Shown here piece by piece: positions 12,561-23,337 of a stretch of 64,000 bases of DNA. Position 1 is the first letter of the stretch, and each line of letters starts with the position of its first letter. Source of the DNA: Combretum micranthum (taxonomy: Eukaryota > Streptophyta > Magnoliopsida > Myrtales > Combretaceae); assembly GCA_024138025.1 (NCBI GenBank), contig JAMXBD010001379.1, positions 248,001 to 312,000 on the forward strand, written 5' to 3'. The position numbers were made by a program, and so were the translations under genes. The notes below the pieces were generated by a model. The model had not been told where the DNA came from. It did not search any database and saw only the letters and a list, made by a program, of their open reading frames with translations.

Positions 12561-12881
12561 TCTCTCTACGACATCGATGCAAGTGTCACCATTGCAAAAC
12601 TCCTCTTGAGTTAGCATGCTTGTTATACATGATCGACCTACTACAGCAACCCTACCATGCAAATGAATTTACTCTTCAATGTTAATTCCTCTTAAATCTT
12701 AATCATTTGAAATGTTTACACGTTAAATGAATTTACTTCTAAATATTTATTCTTCTTAATAACTTTAATTGTTAATACATTAGATAAACTTATCTTTAGT
12801 TATTTATATATTTTATTTTATTATAAACCTTATCCAGTCTTTATATTTGTGGATCCTACTATTTAAATGGATGTGGGGACA
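12561..12881 (+). repeat. 320-bp direct duplication, copy 1
   Basis: This segment and 13488-13806 match nearly base for base, roughly 94-96% by eye, with the same order and almost no indels. The shared block runs from TCTCTCTA(C/T) through GGATCCTACTATTTAAATGG to GGGGACA. A 66-codon frame overlaps this copy but is broken in the other, so it is not a conserved gene. Confidence 0.9.
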
Positions 12882-13487
12882 CGCAGCATTTTCATGTAAT
12901 TTATTTTATTCTTTACACATCAAATCTACTAAAACTTTATAAACAACTTTTAACAAAACAAAATTGCTAATAAAAACAATCCATACATATATACATTATA
13001 TGTACAAAATTCATAAAATATAACACTTTTAATTATCAAATTGAATTACAAAAAATAAATATTCACAAGGTATTTATCAATTACAAAATTACTTAGCTTA
13101 TATTGCTAAGTAATGCATTTTCATGTAACTACTTGGAATTTAATGGATTTAAGGAGCACATTATATCATTGTGCGCACCATTACTTAACAATGATGATTT
13201 TGTGAGCTAGAGTGGTGGTTTCAATCTAAAAGATCAACCCCCACCTTTCTTTTCTCTTCCATAGCATATGATGCTTTCAAGACACCTTGGCAATTGAGAG
13301 GGCAACTTAAGCTAGCAGTAATGAGATGTAATGAAGTTGCTTTGATCTCTATCGGCTTATAAAGCCTTGGAGACATCACAAGCCTAGGAAAGAAGGAAAC
13401 AAAAAGAGAATGCATATATCATTATTTGCAAGATGATCATGCTCTAGCATAATCAAGATAATGCATAGAATCAAAACATTTCAATCT
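12882..13487. other. Spacer between the two direct copies
   Basis: About 600 bp, unlike the duplicated flanks. A 64-codon minus-strand frame (13221-13415) has no known motif. The region 13200-13430 is less AT-rich than its surroundings. If the two flanks were terminal repeats this would be the internal part of a small element, but no PBS or PPT is seen. Confidence 0.5.
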
Positions 13488-13806
13488 TCTCTCTATAACA
13501 TCGATGCAAGTGTCACCATTGCAAAACTCCTCTTGAGTTAGCATGCCTGTTATACATGATCGACCTACTACAGTAACTCTATCATGCAAATGAATTTACT
13601 TCTAAATGTTAATTCCTCTTAAATCTTAATCACTTGAAATGTTTATACGTTAAATGAATTTACTTCTAAATATTTATTCTTCTTAATAACTCAAATTGTT
13701 AATACATTAGATAAACTTATCTTTAGTTATTTATATATTTTATTTTATTATAAACCTTATCTAGTCTTTATATTTGTGGATCCTACTATTTAAATGGATG
13801 GGGGAC
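13488..13806 (+). repeat. 320-bp direct duplication, copy 2
   Basis: It is the near-identical partner of 12561-12881. It is followed at once by poly-A (13808-13821) and ATGTACATTCT. The third, older copy (ending about 15811) is also followed by poly-A and then ATGTACATTCTCTTGCAT, so that junction is ancestral and copy 1 has lost it. Confidence 0.9.
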
Positions 13807-16800
13807 AAAAAAAAAAAAAAAGATGTACATTCTGTTACATAGGTAAAAAAATGTTTACATATATTTGTTGTTCTATAAGGCAAAAAACAAGTTTAAACAA
13901 GTTATATTTATTTATGCATGGTGTGGAGATGCTAATAAAATATTATATACATGATGTATGTAAAATAAATGGTTTTATTTTAGTAAATACACATTATGTC
14001 ATCATAAACATAAAAATTTTATTAATACTTAAATACTATATAGATCTATATTTATGTAATACTCAAAAACTTTTCTTTTCAGTTCATGTTTGACTAAGCT
14101 TAAAACTTTGAAGTCGAGTCAAATTTGATGGGACATTGAATGAACTCGAGCTCAACTTAAATTAGATTCTTCTTTTTTTTTTCTTTGGTTGACCAACTCA
14201 AATTTGCTTGCTTAGGCAATTTTTTGCTAAAAAGTCTTTTTTAATTAAAATAATATTAATATCTAAACCCACTCTAAACTCAACTAATAATTATATCTTA
14301 CTCAAGTTCTATTAGAAGTTACAAGTTAATCAAGTTAAATCTTATGAAGTTTATACTTCGTAAGTAACTTAAATTCAAAATTAATTCGAGTATTCTTAAA
14401 TTGAGCTAACCAATGTATATTTAAATAGTTTGTGAATCAATTTAATTTATTTACATTCATAATTAAAAAAACCTAAATAAGATAAATTATTATTAGTATT
14501 TAGTCATCATTCGTATGGTTTATTAATATATATAATATATATATATATATATTGTCCTTTGATTGGAGGTAAACATCCTTAAGAGTCGAATCCAACGGGA
14601 TCCATGGGGACCTGACTAGACAAGTCACCTATACACACCTGGCCAGGCCCGTACGGGATGTTTAATACTAGGGATTATCTTCCCAACAAAATATCAAATA
14701 TGGGGTCAGCTGTTGTTTTGGCGTGGAGAATTAGAATTGGTACTTTAGTTGTTTGACTTTTTATTTAAAATGGTGTCTTGATTTAAATTTAAAGAGTTAC
14801 AACCTCCTCTCCATAGTTAATCTTGTCAACATCTTATTTCATAATCCAACTTTTTAGTTTCTCTAGTACTTTTTAAAGATTTTTTCTAGCTAGGTAATGG
14901 GTTTGATTCCATAATTGTACCTTTTCTTACATTGCATTTAGTTAGGTGGGAGGGATAAAATTAGTATTATATTTTTATTATCATAGAATAGCTATTTTTT
15001 AATTTCATTTATAAAAAATCTATCATAAAGAATATTTGTTTCATATAACATGGAATTAATAAGGAATCTTAATCATTTTCTTCATTAGAGGAATAGTTAT
15101 TTCTTATAAAAAACATATATATTATTTCACAAATACTCATAATCATAAAATAAAGAAATTGCTATTCCATTCCAGTTTTATTCATTTATAGTAAATCAAA
15201 CATGATATTAAAATTCATGCTATGCGTCTTTATAAAAGAGCTAACGTGTATTTGCTTTCGGTTTATAACCTTAAATCCCTATTCCCTATTATATTTCATT
15301 AATACCACGTGCATCTTTTTTGAAATAAAAAAGAAAAAGAAAAATGAATCTGATAAATAGAAGTTTTCAAAAATTAGGAAATGCTTGAGATTTCATAAAT
15401 TGATATATTACATTAAATATATTTGCGTTTAAGGATAAGTTTATTTAATAATATTTCAAATAGTTAAAAAAAATATATTTTACAAGCTAAATTAAATGAG
15501 GTATCAACATTTGGTAAAATTATTAACATTTGATTAGTTATAATTAATTTTATTAATTTTTCTTAACAATGAATTATAAATATTTTATTTGACTCACTTT
15601 ATCAAATATTAATTCATCTTTTTAATCATTCCAAATATTAATAAGTGCACTTACTCTTAAACATTGATTCTTCATCATCACTTTGAATGTTGATTCCTTT
15701 AAATAAACTTACCTCCAATTATTCATTTTTTTTAATTGTAATTTACCCTTTATTACATCCTTATCCAAAATTTATGCTTGCAAATTCTACTGTTTAAATG
15801 GATGTCGGGAACAAAAAAAAAAAAAAAACAGCACTATGTACATTCTCTTGCATGGGGGAAAAAGAAAAACAGTTTATTTTCTACCTTTTTTATCAACAAG
15901 GAAATGTACAAATTTAGAAACGAAATTTATCCACTAATAATTAGAGTATATATCATATCTATTTAATGTATTATCTGTTCAAGTGAAAGAATTTTAAAAT
16001 TGGATCAAGAGATTTGAAGATGTTTCCAAAAGTCTGGGCTGTCTTGCTGCCTACTATAATCTTTTCCATTCAATATATCAAAATTCTTTCATCTCGTCTA
16101 ATGGGTCTAGTCGGTTACATCATAACTTAAAAAAGAATAATATTAAAATTAAAAATGTAATTATATGGATTTGAAAATTTAAACTATTTTTTATGCAAAT
16201 TGAAAAAAATAAATATTTTTCATTCACTCAAAAACTAAATTGCATTTACAGTATTTGATTGCATATATATCTGCCAAAATTAAAATATCCTCTTTTAACA
16301 ATAGGAGACTTTCTTTTTATTTAATTTTTCTTTTATAACCTCTCAATCTTTTATTAGCTCATGGTACTAGTATTGCAACTCAAGTCGAAAATGGTTGTAA
16401 AATAAAAGCATAATCTAAATAATTCTTTAACAACTAGCTTAAACATAATAAGACTTTTAAGCTTAACTTTTTTCTTTTGAGTTTTAAAATTTAATTTATT
16501 TGTTTCTTTGAGAAATTTTAAGGTTTAAAATTAAAATTTTCTTCAAAATAAATGGACATGGGTTAACCGAGATAATTGGGAGCCGTCGGTTCTTAAAAAC
16601 CGTCCTATGACCAGCTTTTTGGCTTGGCCAGTTTTGATTTCATAATCTTGGAACCGAAAGCTGTCATCTCAATATTTAATTTCCGATCATATCTGGACCC
16701 ACCTTTAATTTCACTTAACAATCAACACATAACTTAATTATAAATATTATACTCTTTATTTGACCATATCATACTAAATTTTTTTAATGAAGGACAGCTG

Positions 16801-16913
16801 TTCCCCTTTAATGGGCACGAAGGAACAAATGCTAATGCTTGAGGTAAAGATCAAGCAAGATATAAACAAATTTTAAAGCTGGTTTAATTTAGTAGATGTT
16901 TGATTAGTTTGCT
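13807..16913. other. AT-rich intergenic DNA with old repeat debris
   Basis: 14094-14445 has the AACTCGAGCTCAA texture of old hAT-type repeats. 14521-14552 is an AT-rich dinucleotide stretch. 15641-15811 is a third copy of the local duplication. 15020-15210 contains CTATTCCATTCC-like words seen in Tourist-like foldbacks. No host gene is recognised; the 99-codon frame at 13794-14093 is low-complexity. Confidence 0.5.
15641..15811 (+). repeat. Diverged third copy of the 320-bp repeat
   Basis: The right half of the repeat is recognisable: AATAAACTTACCTCC, then TTATCCAAAATTTATGCTTG and TCTACTGTTTAAATGGATGT, in the same order as in the two close copies. It is much more diverged, so the family predates the recent local duplication. 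Confidence 0.6.
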
Positions 16914-16918
16914 GATTG

Positions 16919-17174
16919 TGTGAGGAACGAACACTCAGATTGGAATCCAACTTGAACGAAGAAAAATACAGAGAAGGTGAAGCAAAATGATATCCTTGTT
17001 AATGAAATAAAGTTTGTTAAGAGTATTTATACAAAAACTAGTCTAACTAATTAAAAGCGGAAACCAACAAAAGTATAACATCTGGAACAAAGGAAAATAA
17101 ATAACACCTATGCTAAAGGAGAAGCGTACAAGTGCCCATACAAAGTATAGAACAGGTATATTCATTTGTTCATA
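16919..17174 (-). repeat. 3' LTR of the complete Copia element
   Basis: 256 bp, alignable without gaps to 21832-22087. On the plus strand it starts TGTGAGGAACGAACACT and ends TTGTTCATA, directly followed by the PPT complement. Confidence 0.95.
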
Positions 17175-17185
17175 TCCCCCCTCAA
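17175..17185 (-). other. Polypurine tract of the Copia element
   Basis: On the minus strand this reads TTGAGGGGGGA, immediately upstream of the 3' LTR. It is the usual Copia plus-strand primer site. Confidence 0.85.
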
Positions 17186-18070
17186 GTTAGAACATCCTGA
17201 AGTGACAACTTGCAACACGGATAATTCATTTGATGCTTAGGCAAATATTTAGTTAGAAGATCAGCAACCTAATCAGAGAAAGAAACATGCTGCATTTGAA
17301 AAAACTAGAATGAATATGATCACAAACAAAATGAATGTCAATATTGATATGTTTTGTTCATCAATGCAAGCAAGGATTGGAAGCAGTCGAGATAGCAAAA
17401 CAGTTATCACAAGCAAGAACAACTAGTATCTATAAAAGAACCGTCAAATCTCGCAACAAATAAGAAAGCCAAAGAAGTTCTTTAGTTGCAAATGCTAAAC
17501 TCCTATACTTAGTTTCACTACTTGAAGTAGAAATAGTTGGTTATTTCTTGGTTTTCCAAGAAACTAAGGAATCTCTAAGGAGGATACAATAACTAAAAAT
17601 GGATTTGTAATCCATAACATCTATAGCCCAATCAACATAAAAAAAAAGCCTCACAAAATCAAAGGACTAATGGTTGAATAGAACAAACTACATGCAACAA
17701 TACCTTTCAAAAATCGAAGAAGATGAAACAAGGCTTGAATATGTGGAACCATGGTATTTGCGACAAGTTGGCTTAAACAATGAACATTGAAGCTTAAGTC
17801 TAGTTGTGTTAGAGTAACATAAAGCAACCGTCCAATCATTTGTCTATAAAAGGAAGCATCATCCAATAACTCTCCCGTACCATTATTAGGATTGAACCAC
17901 TCGAAAGAGGCGCATTAACTGGTCGAGCAGTTGCCATTCCAGCACTTAAAAGTATATCAACAATGAACTTATGTTAGTTAAGGAAAAGGCCTTCGGTTGT
18001 GCATCAAACCTCCATGCCAAGAAAAAAATGAACGAAACCTAAATCTTTAATGGTAAATTTAGTATCCAAA

Positions 18071-18389
18071 GTGTCACACCCCGCCCCCCCAGGCGACGGC
18101 GATGTGATGTCAGACAGACAAACCACCGCTGGCCCCTAGTGGTAATGGTCGACACCACCATTGCATCATGGTGACCCCAACCAACGCATGCCCCAACGGG
18201 TACCACGCACTATAGGTATTGTTACCCTCAGGATGGATTGACCCCAGTCTGCAGCCTCTAGGGATCGAACCATGACCTGAGGCTTTTGCCTGTCCCAAAG
18301 GCAGCACCTCTTACCAGTTGAGGGGGCCAACGATGGTTTGTCTGCCCTGACATCACATCGCCGTCGCCTGTGGGGGCGGGGTGTGACAC
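18071..18389. mobile_element. GC-rich TIR element carrying a tRNA-like segment
   Basis: A 319-bp insertion in the Copia RT. Its ends are inverted repeats of 67-68 bp (18071-18137, 18322-18389), starting GTGTCACACCCCGCCCCC and nearly identical. AAA flanks both ends (18068-18070, 18390-18392), and removing 322 bp restores the RT frame, so this is a real insertion with a 3-bp duplication. The element is far richer in GC and CpG than its surroundings. The interior carries a tRNA-like stretch on the minus strand. A 3-bp duplication would suit PIF/Harbinger or CACTA, but the ends match neither canonical start (GGGC/GGCC or CACTA), so the superfamily is unresolved. It has no coding capacity. Confidence 0.85.
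18258..18331 (-). other. tRNA-like segment with pol III B box inside the TIR element
   Basis: Minus-strand reading gives a D-arm-like CCTCAACTGGTAAGAGG (18310-18326; CCTC/GAGG can pair), a hairpin TGCCT-TTGGGAC-AGGCA in the anticodon-arm position, and GGTTCGATCCC (18261-18271), which matches the pol III B box in 10 of 11 positions. The A-box match is weaker. The acceptor stem does not pair and the T stem is only partly paired, so it is not a functional tRNA gene. It resembles the head of a tRNA-derived SINE. Confidence 0.65.
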
Positions 18390-19339
18390 AAAGAATGCTT
18401 CAAGTCAGCAATACCATAATTATTAGTACCAGTGATAATCATATCATCAATATACAACAAAACAATAAGAGAACTAGTTGATGTGTGCTGCGTATACAAA
18501 GAATGATCATGAGATGGTTGAATAATACTGTGCTTAAGAAGAAAATTAGACAACTCAAGATTCCATTGGCGCAAAGTTTACTCAAACCATATAAGGAGCG
18601 CTTCAAATGACAAACTTGTTCTCTTGTGCTTTATCATACACTTGAGGAGGAATCATAAAAATCTTTTCTTCCATGGTCCATGTAAGAAAGCGTTATTAAT
18701 GTCTATTTGATGAAGCGGCCTATTACAAGATGTAGCAAGAGCAAACAATAACCGAATAATGTTAAGTTTAGCTACCAATGAAAAGGTTTCATTGTAGTCT
18801 TCACCCTCTATTTGAGTAAAGCCTTTAGCCACCAGCCTAGCTTTATATCTTTAAACATTCCCACTAGGTCTATATTTTACTTTATAGACTCATTTACACC
18901 CTATAGTTTTCTTACCCTTTGGAAGAGTTATAAGTTCCCATGTATCATTCAATTCTAAAGCGTTAAGTTCCGTATGCATGACATCTACCCATTCTTGATG
19001 TTTAGATGCTTCTAAGTAATGAGTAGGCTTTATGGGATATTTAGCAAAGGTATCATTGTTAAATAAAGGACAAAGAACATATGAGGTAGAGTGTGTAATT
19101 TGTAATTTGGGATCAGAAATAGCATGATGTGAAGAATGAAGAAAATCTTGAAGCCAATGTGGTGTTTTCCATGTTCTAGTAGATCTCTTAGAGTAGAATT
19201 ATCATGTGAAGATGCCATTACTTGTGTACTATCAAATAGAGGAACAAAATAAAAAACAAACATAGGAACAGATGACATATCTTCATCACAAGTGAATGAA
19301 GGTGCGGCAGAAGGAATGAAGGACATATTCTCAACCCTA

Positions 19340-20620
19340 AAATTCTAAGAATCATAAAAAGGAAGTTGATTCTTAAAGAAGACAACATCTCAACTAAGTA
19401 TCAACTGTTTAAGAGAAATATCATAGACTTTGTACCCTTTACATTCTTGTTCATATCCAAGAAATATACCTTTAGCACTTTTAGAATCAAACTAATCATT
19501 GAGTTTAGAATGTTTATGGACATAACATAAACAACCAAAAACTCTCAAATGATCACACAAAGGAGATTTACCAAACAATTTTTCATATGGTGATTTCCAT
19601 TCCAGAATAGATGAAGGTAAAATATTAATAAGGAGTGTGGCAACTATCAAACACTCACCCCAAAATTCTTTAGATAAGTTAGCATGTATGCGTAAGGCTC
19701 TTGACATTTCTAATAAATGTCTATGCTTCCTTTCCACCCTCCCATATGATTATGGTGTGTATGGAGTAGTCCATTGGTGTATAATACCAAAGGATTGAAA
19801 CAAGGATTTACAAGTATGAGACACAAATTTACCACCATTATTGGTCCCGATGAACTTGGGATAGACATTGAAATGGCTGAAACAAATACTTGAAATAACA
19901 TTCAAGAGTAGAAGACACTTGAAACTTATGATGCAAAAGAAAAGTCCAAGTTAATCTTGTACAATCATCAACAAGAGTAAGAAAATACTTAGCTTAAACA
20001 AAGCAGCAATATGATATGGGCCCCAAACATCAGCGGGAATCAAATGAAAAGGACTAGGAGACATAGTCATACTTCTAGAAAAAGAAATACAATTAAACTT
20101 TGCTTCTTGACAAGTATTACGAACAAAGTTTTCACATGACAGTTGTTTACAGACAGTCAAATGTTGAATTTTAGAAATAGAAGCATGACCTAATCGAGCA
20201 TGTAAAAGACTTACTCGATCTTTATTACACATTATAGCATTACATGAAAAAAAAACTGTCTTTAGATAAAAGAGTATATAGACTACAAAGGATAGGAGCC
20301 ATAGTGATGACTTACTTAGACTTTTGGTCCTAAAAAGTACAAGCAAGAGTAATAAACTCAGCTTTGATACCCTGCGCAAAAGCTAGTCTATAAACAAAAG
20401 CAAGTCATGTGAAAAGGATGATATATAGAACACGTTATGTAACCAAAGAGAGTCATTAACATGACAGATCCAACTTTGTCAACAAATAAGACTCGTCCAC
20501 CAAACATTTTAATAGATATGGGTTTACTAAGTACTTGTACATCATGCAAAATATGTAAGAAAGGTGTCATGTGGTCTGTTACACCGAAATCTACAATCTA
20601 AAGAGCCATTGCATCACTTG
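19340..20620 (-). pseudogene. Copia protease and integrase remnant
   Basis: The protease start is visible as IVDFGVTDHMT (about 20570-20605), where the family has D-S-G; the serine of the active site is now phenylalanine. The Gag-pre-integrase zinc-binding region follows, with LHARLGHASISKIQHL (about 20155-20205) and a downstream cysteine cluster beginning CENFV. The integrase core starts near DVWGPYHIAA (20020-20050) and shows ERKHRHLLEMSRALRIHA and HLRVFGCLCYVHKHSKLND at its end (about 19492-19560). Integrase would insert the cDNA, but the frame is broken several times, and the catalytic D,D-35-E set cannot be followed intact. Confidence 0.85.
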
Positions 20621-20879
20621 AAACACTTAAACAACTAGAATAAGAAGAATTGCCTATGTATTGCATATTCATAATAGTTGCTGCTATATGATCTGAATCC
20701 TCCTTGTCTTTCAACAATTTGATTACCTCGAACATATGGCTTGCATCACATGCTTATCTAACCCAGCTACTTGAGCACTTGCTCCACATGAGTCAAGAGA
20801 GTATCCTGCACAAAATTACACTTAGAAGAAATAACAATAGCATTAGATTGTTTTCCTTTAACCACTTCCCTTTAAACCA

Positions 20880-21701
20880 ATTGGGATATCCAATGAGTGC
20901 GAAACAATTTTCCATTACATGACCCTTTCCTTGACGATACTTGCATATGATCTTGTTTCCTTTTCGTTTATCAACATTAAATCTATTACTTCTAGCCTTA
21001 AAATAGTAAAGGCTACCATTTCTCCATTAGAACCTATGTTTCCAGTTACTTCCCTTTACTTTTCTACTTGCTGAACAAAATAGAAAGCCCCATTAACATT
21101 TAGAAGAGGTTCCATAGTTAATACCTGATTCCACACACCCTCATACGTGTCATTTAAGGCCATAAGAAATTGTATCAATTTGCTTTTTGACTCAAATTCT
21201 TGAACTCTTTCATTCATTCTATAAGTACGTCGATCCAAGTGATCACAAGTACAAGATAAATAAGCATTTAATGCCTTCAATTCATTAAACTCTAACTAAT
21301 TGATTTTTCTTGTTGTAATTTGTTAATCTCATACTTCAATTGAAAAATCAATGGTCCATTAGGTACTCCAAAATGCTCTATTATTTCTTTCCATAAGTCT
21401 TTAGCTAATTGCACATAAAGAAAGTGTTGTGCAAGATCTTTAGTCATAGAATTCAGAAGACAACAAGTTACCATATAATCGCATATTGTCTATTTAACAT
21501 GATTAGATGAACTTTCCTCTAGGTTAGGTATAGATCCATCTATGAAACCTATCTCTAATTTCACTCATAAAGCCATTTTAATGGCATGAATCCATGGAAG
21601 AAAATTACTTCCATCAAAGATTAAATCCCCTATACTCATTCTAGGATTATCAGATCCTAATTATACAGAGGATCAAACATCATCTGATCATTAACATTCA
21701 T
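20880..21701 (-). pseudogene. Copia Gag remnant with zinc knuckle
   Basis: The likely start is the ATG at 21701 (MNVNDQMMFDP), 119 bp inside the 5' LTR. The Gag core typical of plant Copia elements follows: LLNSMTKDLAQHF, then VQLAKDLWKEI (21292-21474) and KLIQFLMALNDTYEGVWNQ (about 21130-21190). The nucleocapsid zinc knuckle is at about 20885-20950 as CKYRQGKGHVMENC; the second cysteine of C-X2-C is replaced by arginine. GYPNWFKGK follows, as usual for this family. A frameshift separates the two main open segments. Confidence 0.85.
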
Positions 21702-21819
21702 CTCGTATAACCAAACATATTACAATCACAACGAAAACTCCAAAAGATGAAGAATCACAATTCAAACAGAAATAAAGGCCAGACTAACATAAGAACAAGG
21801 AATCAAAGCCTAAAAGCAC

Positions 21820-21831
21820 GCTCTGATACCA
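21820..21831 (-). other. Primer binding site, initiator tRNA-Met type
   Basis: On the minus strand it reads TGGTATCAGAGC, directly after the 5' LTR. This is the standard PBS of plant Copia elements, complementary to the 3' end of initiator tRNA-Met. It is intact. Confidence 0.95.
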
Positions 21832-22087
21832 TGTGAGGAATGAACACTAAGATTAGAATCTAACTTGAATGAAGAAAAATACAGAGAAGATGGAGGAAAA
21901 TGATACCTTTTTTAACGAACTAAAGTTTGTTACAAGTATTTATATAGAAACTATTCTAACAAATTAACAGTTGGAACCAATAAGAATATAACACGTAGAA
22001 CAAAGCAAAATAAATAACACTTGTGCTAAAGTACAAGTGTACAAGTTTCTATACAAAGTATAGAACATGTATATTCATATGCTCATA
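21832..22087 (-). repeat. 5' LTR of the complete Copia element
   Basis: 256 bp. Relative to the other LTR it has only substitutions, about 41. The plus-strand end ATGCTCATA is directly followed by the GATTG target copy at 22088-22092. Confidence 0.95.
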
Positions 22088-22360
22088 GATTGCTCTTTAG
22101 TTTTAATACATTTGGCTTGATAAATTTAGGAGCCTAATCAACTTAGGAACTGATATAACTATAAGTATTGGTATACTATTAAATTTGAGTAGACTTCAAT
22201 CTTCAATATTAAAAGGGAATGTAATTTTTCTAGATTATTAAGTTTAAACAAGCTTTAGTTGAGTTAAACTTATATTTATCAAAAAGGTTTTCAAAAGGTT
22301 CAAGCTCTCTTTTTTTTTTTTTTTCTAACCACTTTTTCACATAATACATGGGAATGAGAT

Positions 22361-22724
22361 GGGGTTGCAAATGAATTAAGTCAGTTTGTAGCCCACTTGA
22401 ACTCAGCTTGATATTTGCTCAGTTCAATTTGAGAATAGTCAAGTCAAGTTCAAGCTTCATATGTTTAGCTTAATTACTTTGCAAGCTTAATCGAGCTCTG
22501 TTAAACTTGAGTCAAGTCTAAACGTTAATCAATTTTGAATAAAATTTGGGAATTAATATTATTTAAATTAAAATTAAAATATCTTTTAATAAATCTTGCT
22601 TAAATAAACTTATTCGACTCGAGCTCGAACTTATGTAGTATTATTTTAAGTTAGACTTGAATTTAAAATCTTAAGTTCATTCGAGCTTAAGCTTACTATC
22701 TCAACTTGACTCGTTTGTAACTCT
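22361..22724. mobile_element. hAT-like non-autonomous element
   Basis: The left end GGGGTTGCAAATGAATTAAG pairs with the right end GACTCGTTTGTAACTCT. The interior is a degenerate run of CGAGCTCGAAC / CAAGCTT-like words, typical of old plant hAT-type repeats. A clear 8-bp duplication was not found, and there is no transposase. Confidence 0.5.
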
Positions 22725-22946
22725 AAAAAAGAAGAATTGAATCTGGTCCATACCATTAGGAGACTGGTATTCGTATTTATCACTACTTTACAAGAGATGT
22801 AAACCCAGACCTATATATACCCTATAGGTTTAAGACAAGTTTTTGGATCTTCTGTGGAACTAGATATAGTTTTAGGTCAGATATTGGAACAGTTATAGAA
22901 TCATTCGAATCCTAAACCCATCAAGGGAAAAAATATTGCATGTAGT

Positions 22947-23337
22947 AAAATTTAAGGGAAATTGCAAACTTACCCCTAAGCTTTTATGAAGGTCCTGCTT
23001 CACCACCTGGACTTTCAATGTAAGCTTTTTTTACTACTTAAACTTCAAAAAATTGGCATAGTTAAGAATACTTTACACTTTTTAATAAAATGAAATTGGG
23101 AAAATTCCAAAATATCTCATGAAATTTCTCTTATGAGCATATTCATCCCGTAAACTTTTATCTATATGCAGATTTATCCCAATACTCCGCAAATTCGTAG
23201 AAAATGTTAATTTTCCTTAATCTTATCAATTTTAAAAAGTTTAAGAGGTTAAAAGGCTCACTTTAAAAGTTCAAGAGGTAAATTCGCACCTTAATAAAAG
23301 TTGAAGAGGGTAATTTGCAAATTCTCCTAAAATTTAA
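22947..23337. mobile_element. MULE-type foldback MITE with 9-bp TSD
   Basis: The element proper is 22956-23328 (373 bp), with ends GGGAAATTGCAAACTTACCCC and, on the other strand, AGGAGAATTTGCAAATTACCC. The arms align for roughly 100 bp. AAAATTTAA stands directly outside both ends (22947-22955 and 23329-23337). The end type and 9-bp duplication are those of Mutator-like MITEs. 37001-37360 looks like the same broad family. Confidence 0.8.

Larger units (their letters stand above)
17290..18990 (-). pseudogene. Copia reverse transcriptase and RNase H remnant
   Basis: In the plant Copia pol, this half copies the RNA genome into DNA and removes the RNA strand. Recognisable pieces in order are: an N-terminal segment with ELNDTWELITLPKGKKTIGC (about 18890-18950); [13 protein letters not shown] and FLHG-like motifs; the catalytic motif YIDD (18442-18453) with the second aspartate kept; after the nested insertion, TKFTIKDLGFVHFFLGMEV (around 18005-18065); and a connection segment with RQMIGRLLYVT (about 17800-17850). 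RNase H follows only as short islands. Several in-frame stops and shifts are present. The 319-bp element plus a 3-bp duplication interrupts the frame between YIDD and the KDLG motif; deleting both copies' excess would rejoin the frame in phase. Confidence 0.85.
16914..22092 (-). mobile_element. Complete but dead Ty1/copia retrotransposon
   Basis: A minus-strand LTR retrotransposon with all structural parts: two 256-bp LTRs (16919-17174, 21832-22087), a 5-bp GATTG duplication on both sides (16914-16918, 22088-22092), an initiator-tRNA-Met-type PBS beside the 5' LTR and a G-rich PPT beside the 3' LTR. The internal order Gag, protease, integrase, reverse transcriptase, RNase H defines Copia. Every domain has stops or frameshifts, and the two LTRs differ at about 41 of 256 positions (about 84% identical by eye), so the insertion is old. 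A 319-bp DNA element is nested in the RT domain. In the retroelement's own orientation, the LTRs run TA...CA rather than TG...CA if the GATTG boundary is right. Confidence 0.95.

Noticed and set aside
13794..14093. 99-codon plus-strand frame
   Set aside because: It starts at the poly-A junction of the duplicated repeat and is low-complexity AT-rich sequence with no domain.
18258..18331. Functional tRNA gene
   Set aside because: The acceptor stem does not pair and the T stem is partly mismatched; only the promoter-like boxes and two hairpins are kept.
19951..20379. 142-codon frame as a host gene
   Set aside because: The N-terminal part is out-of-frame sequence; the recognisable part (LHARLGHAS, DVWGPY) is Copia integrase inside an LTR-bounded element.
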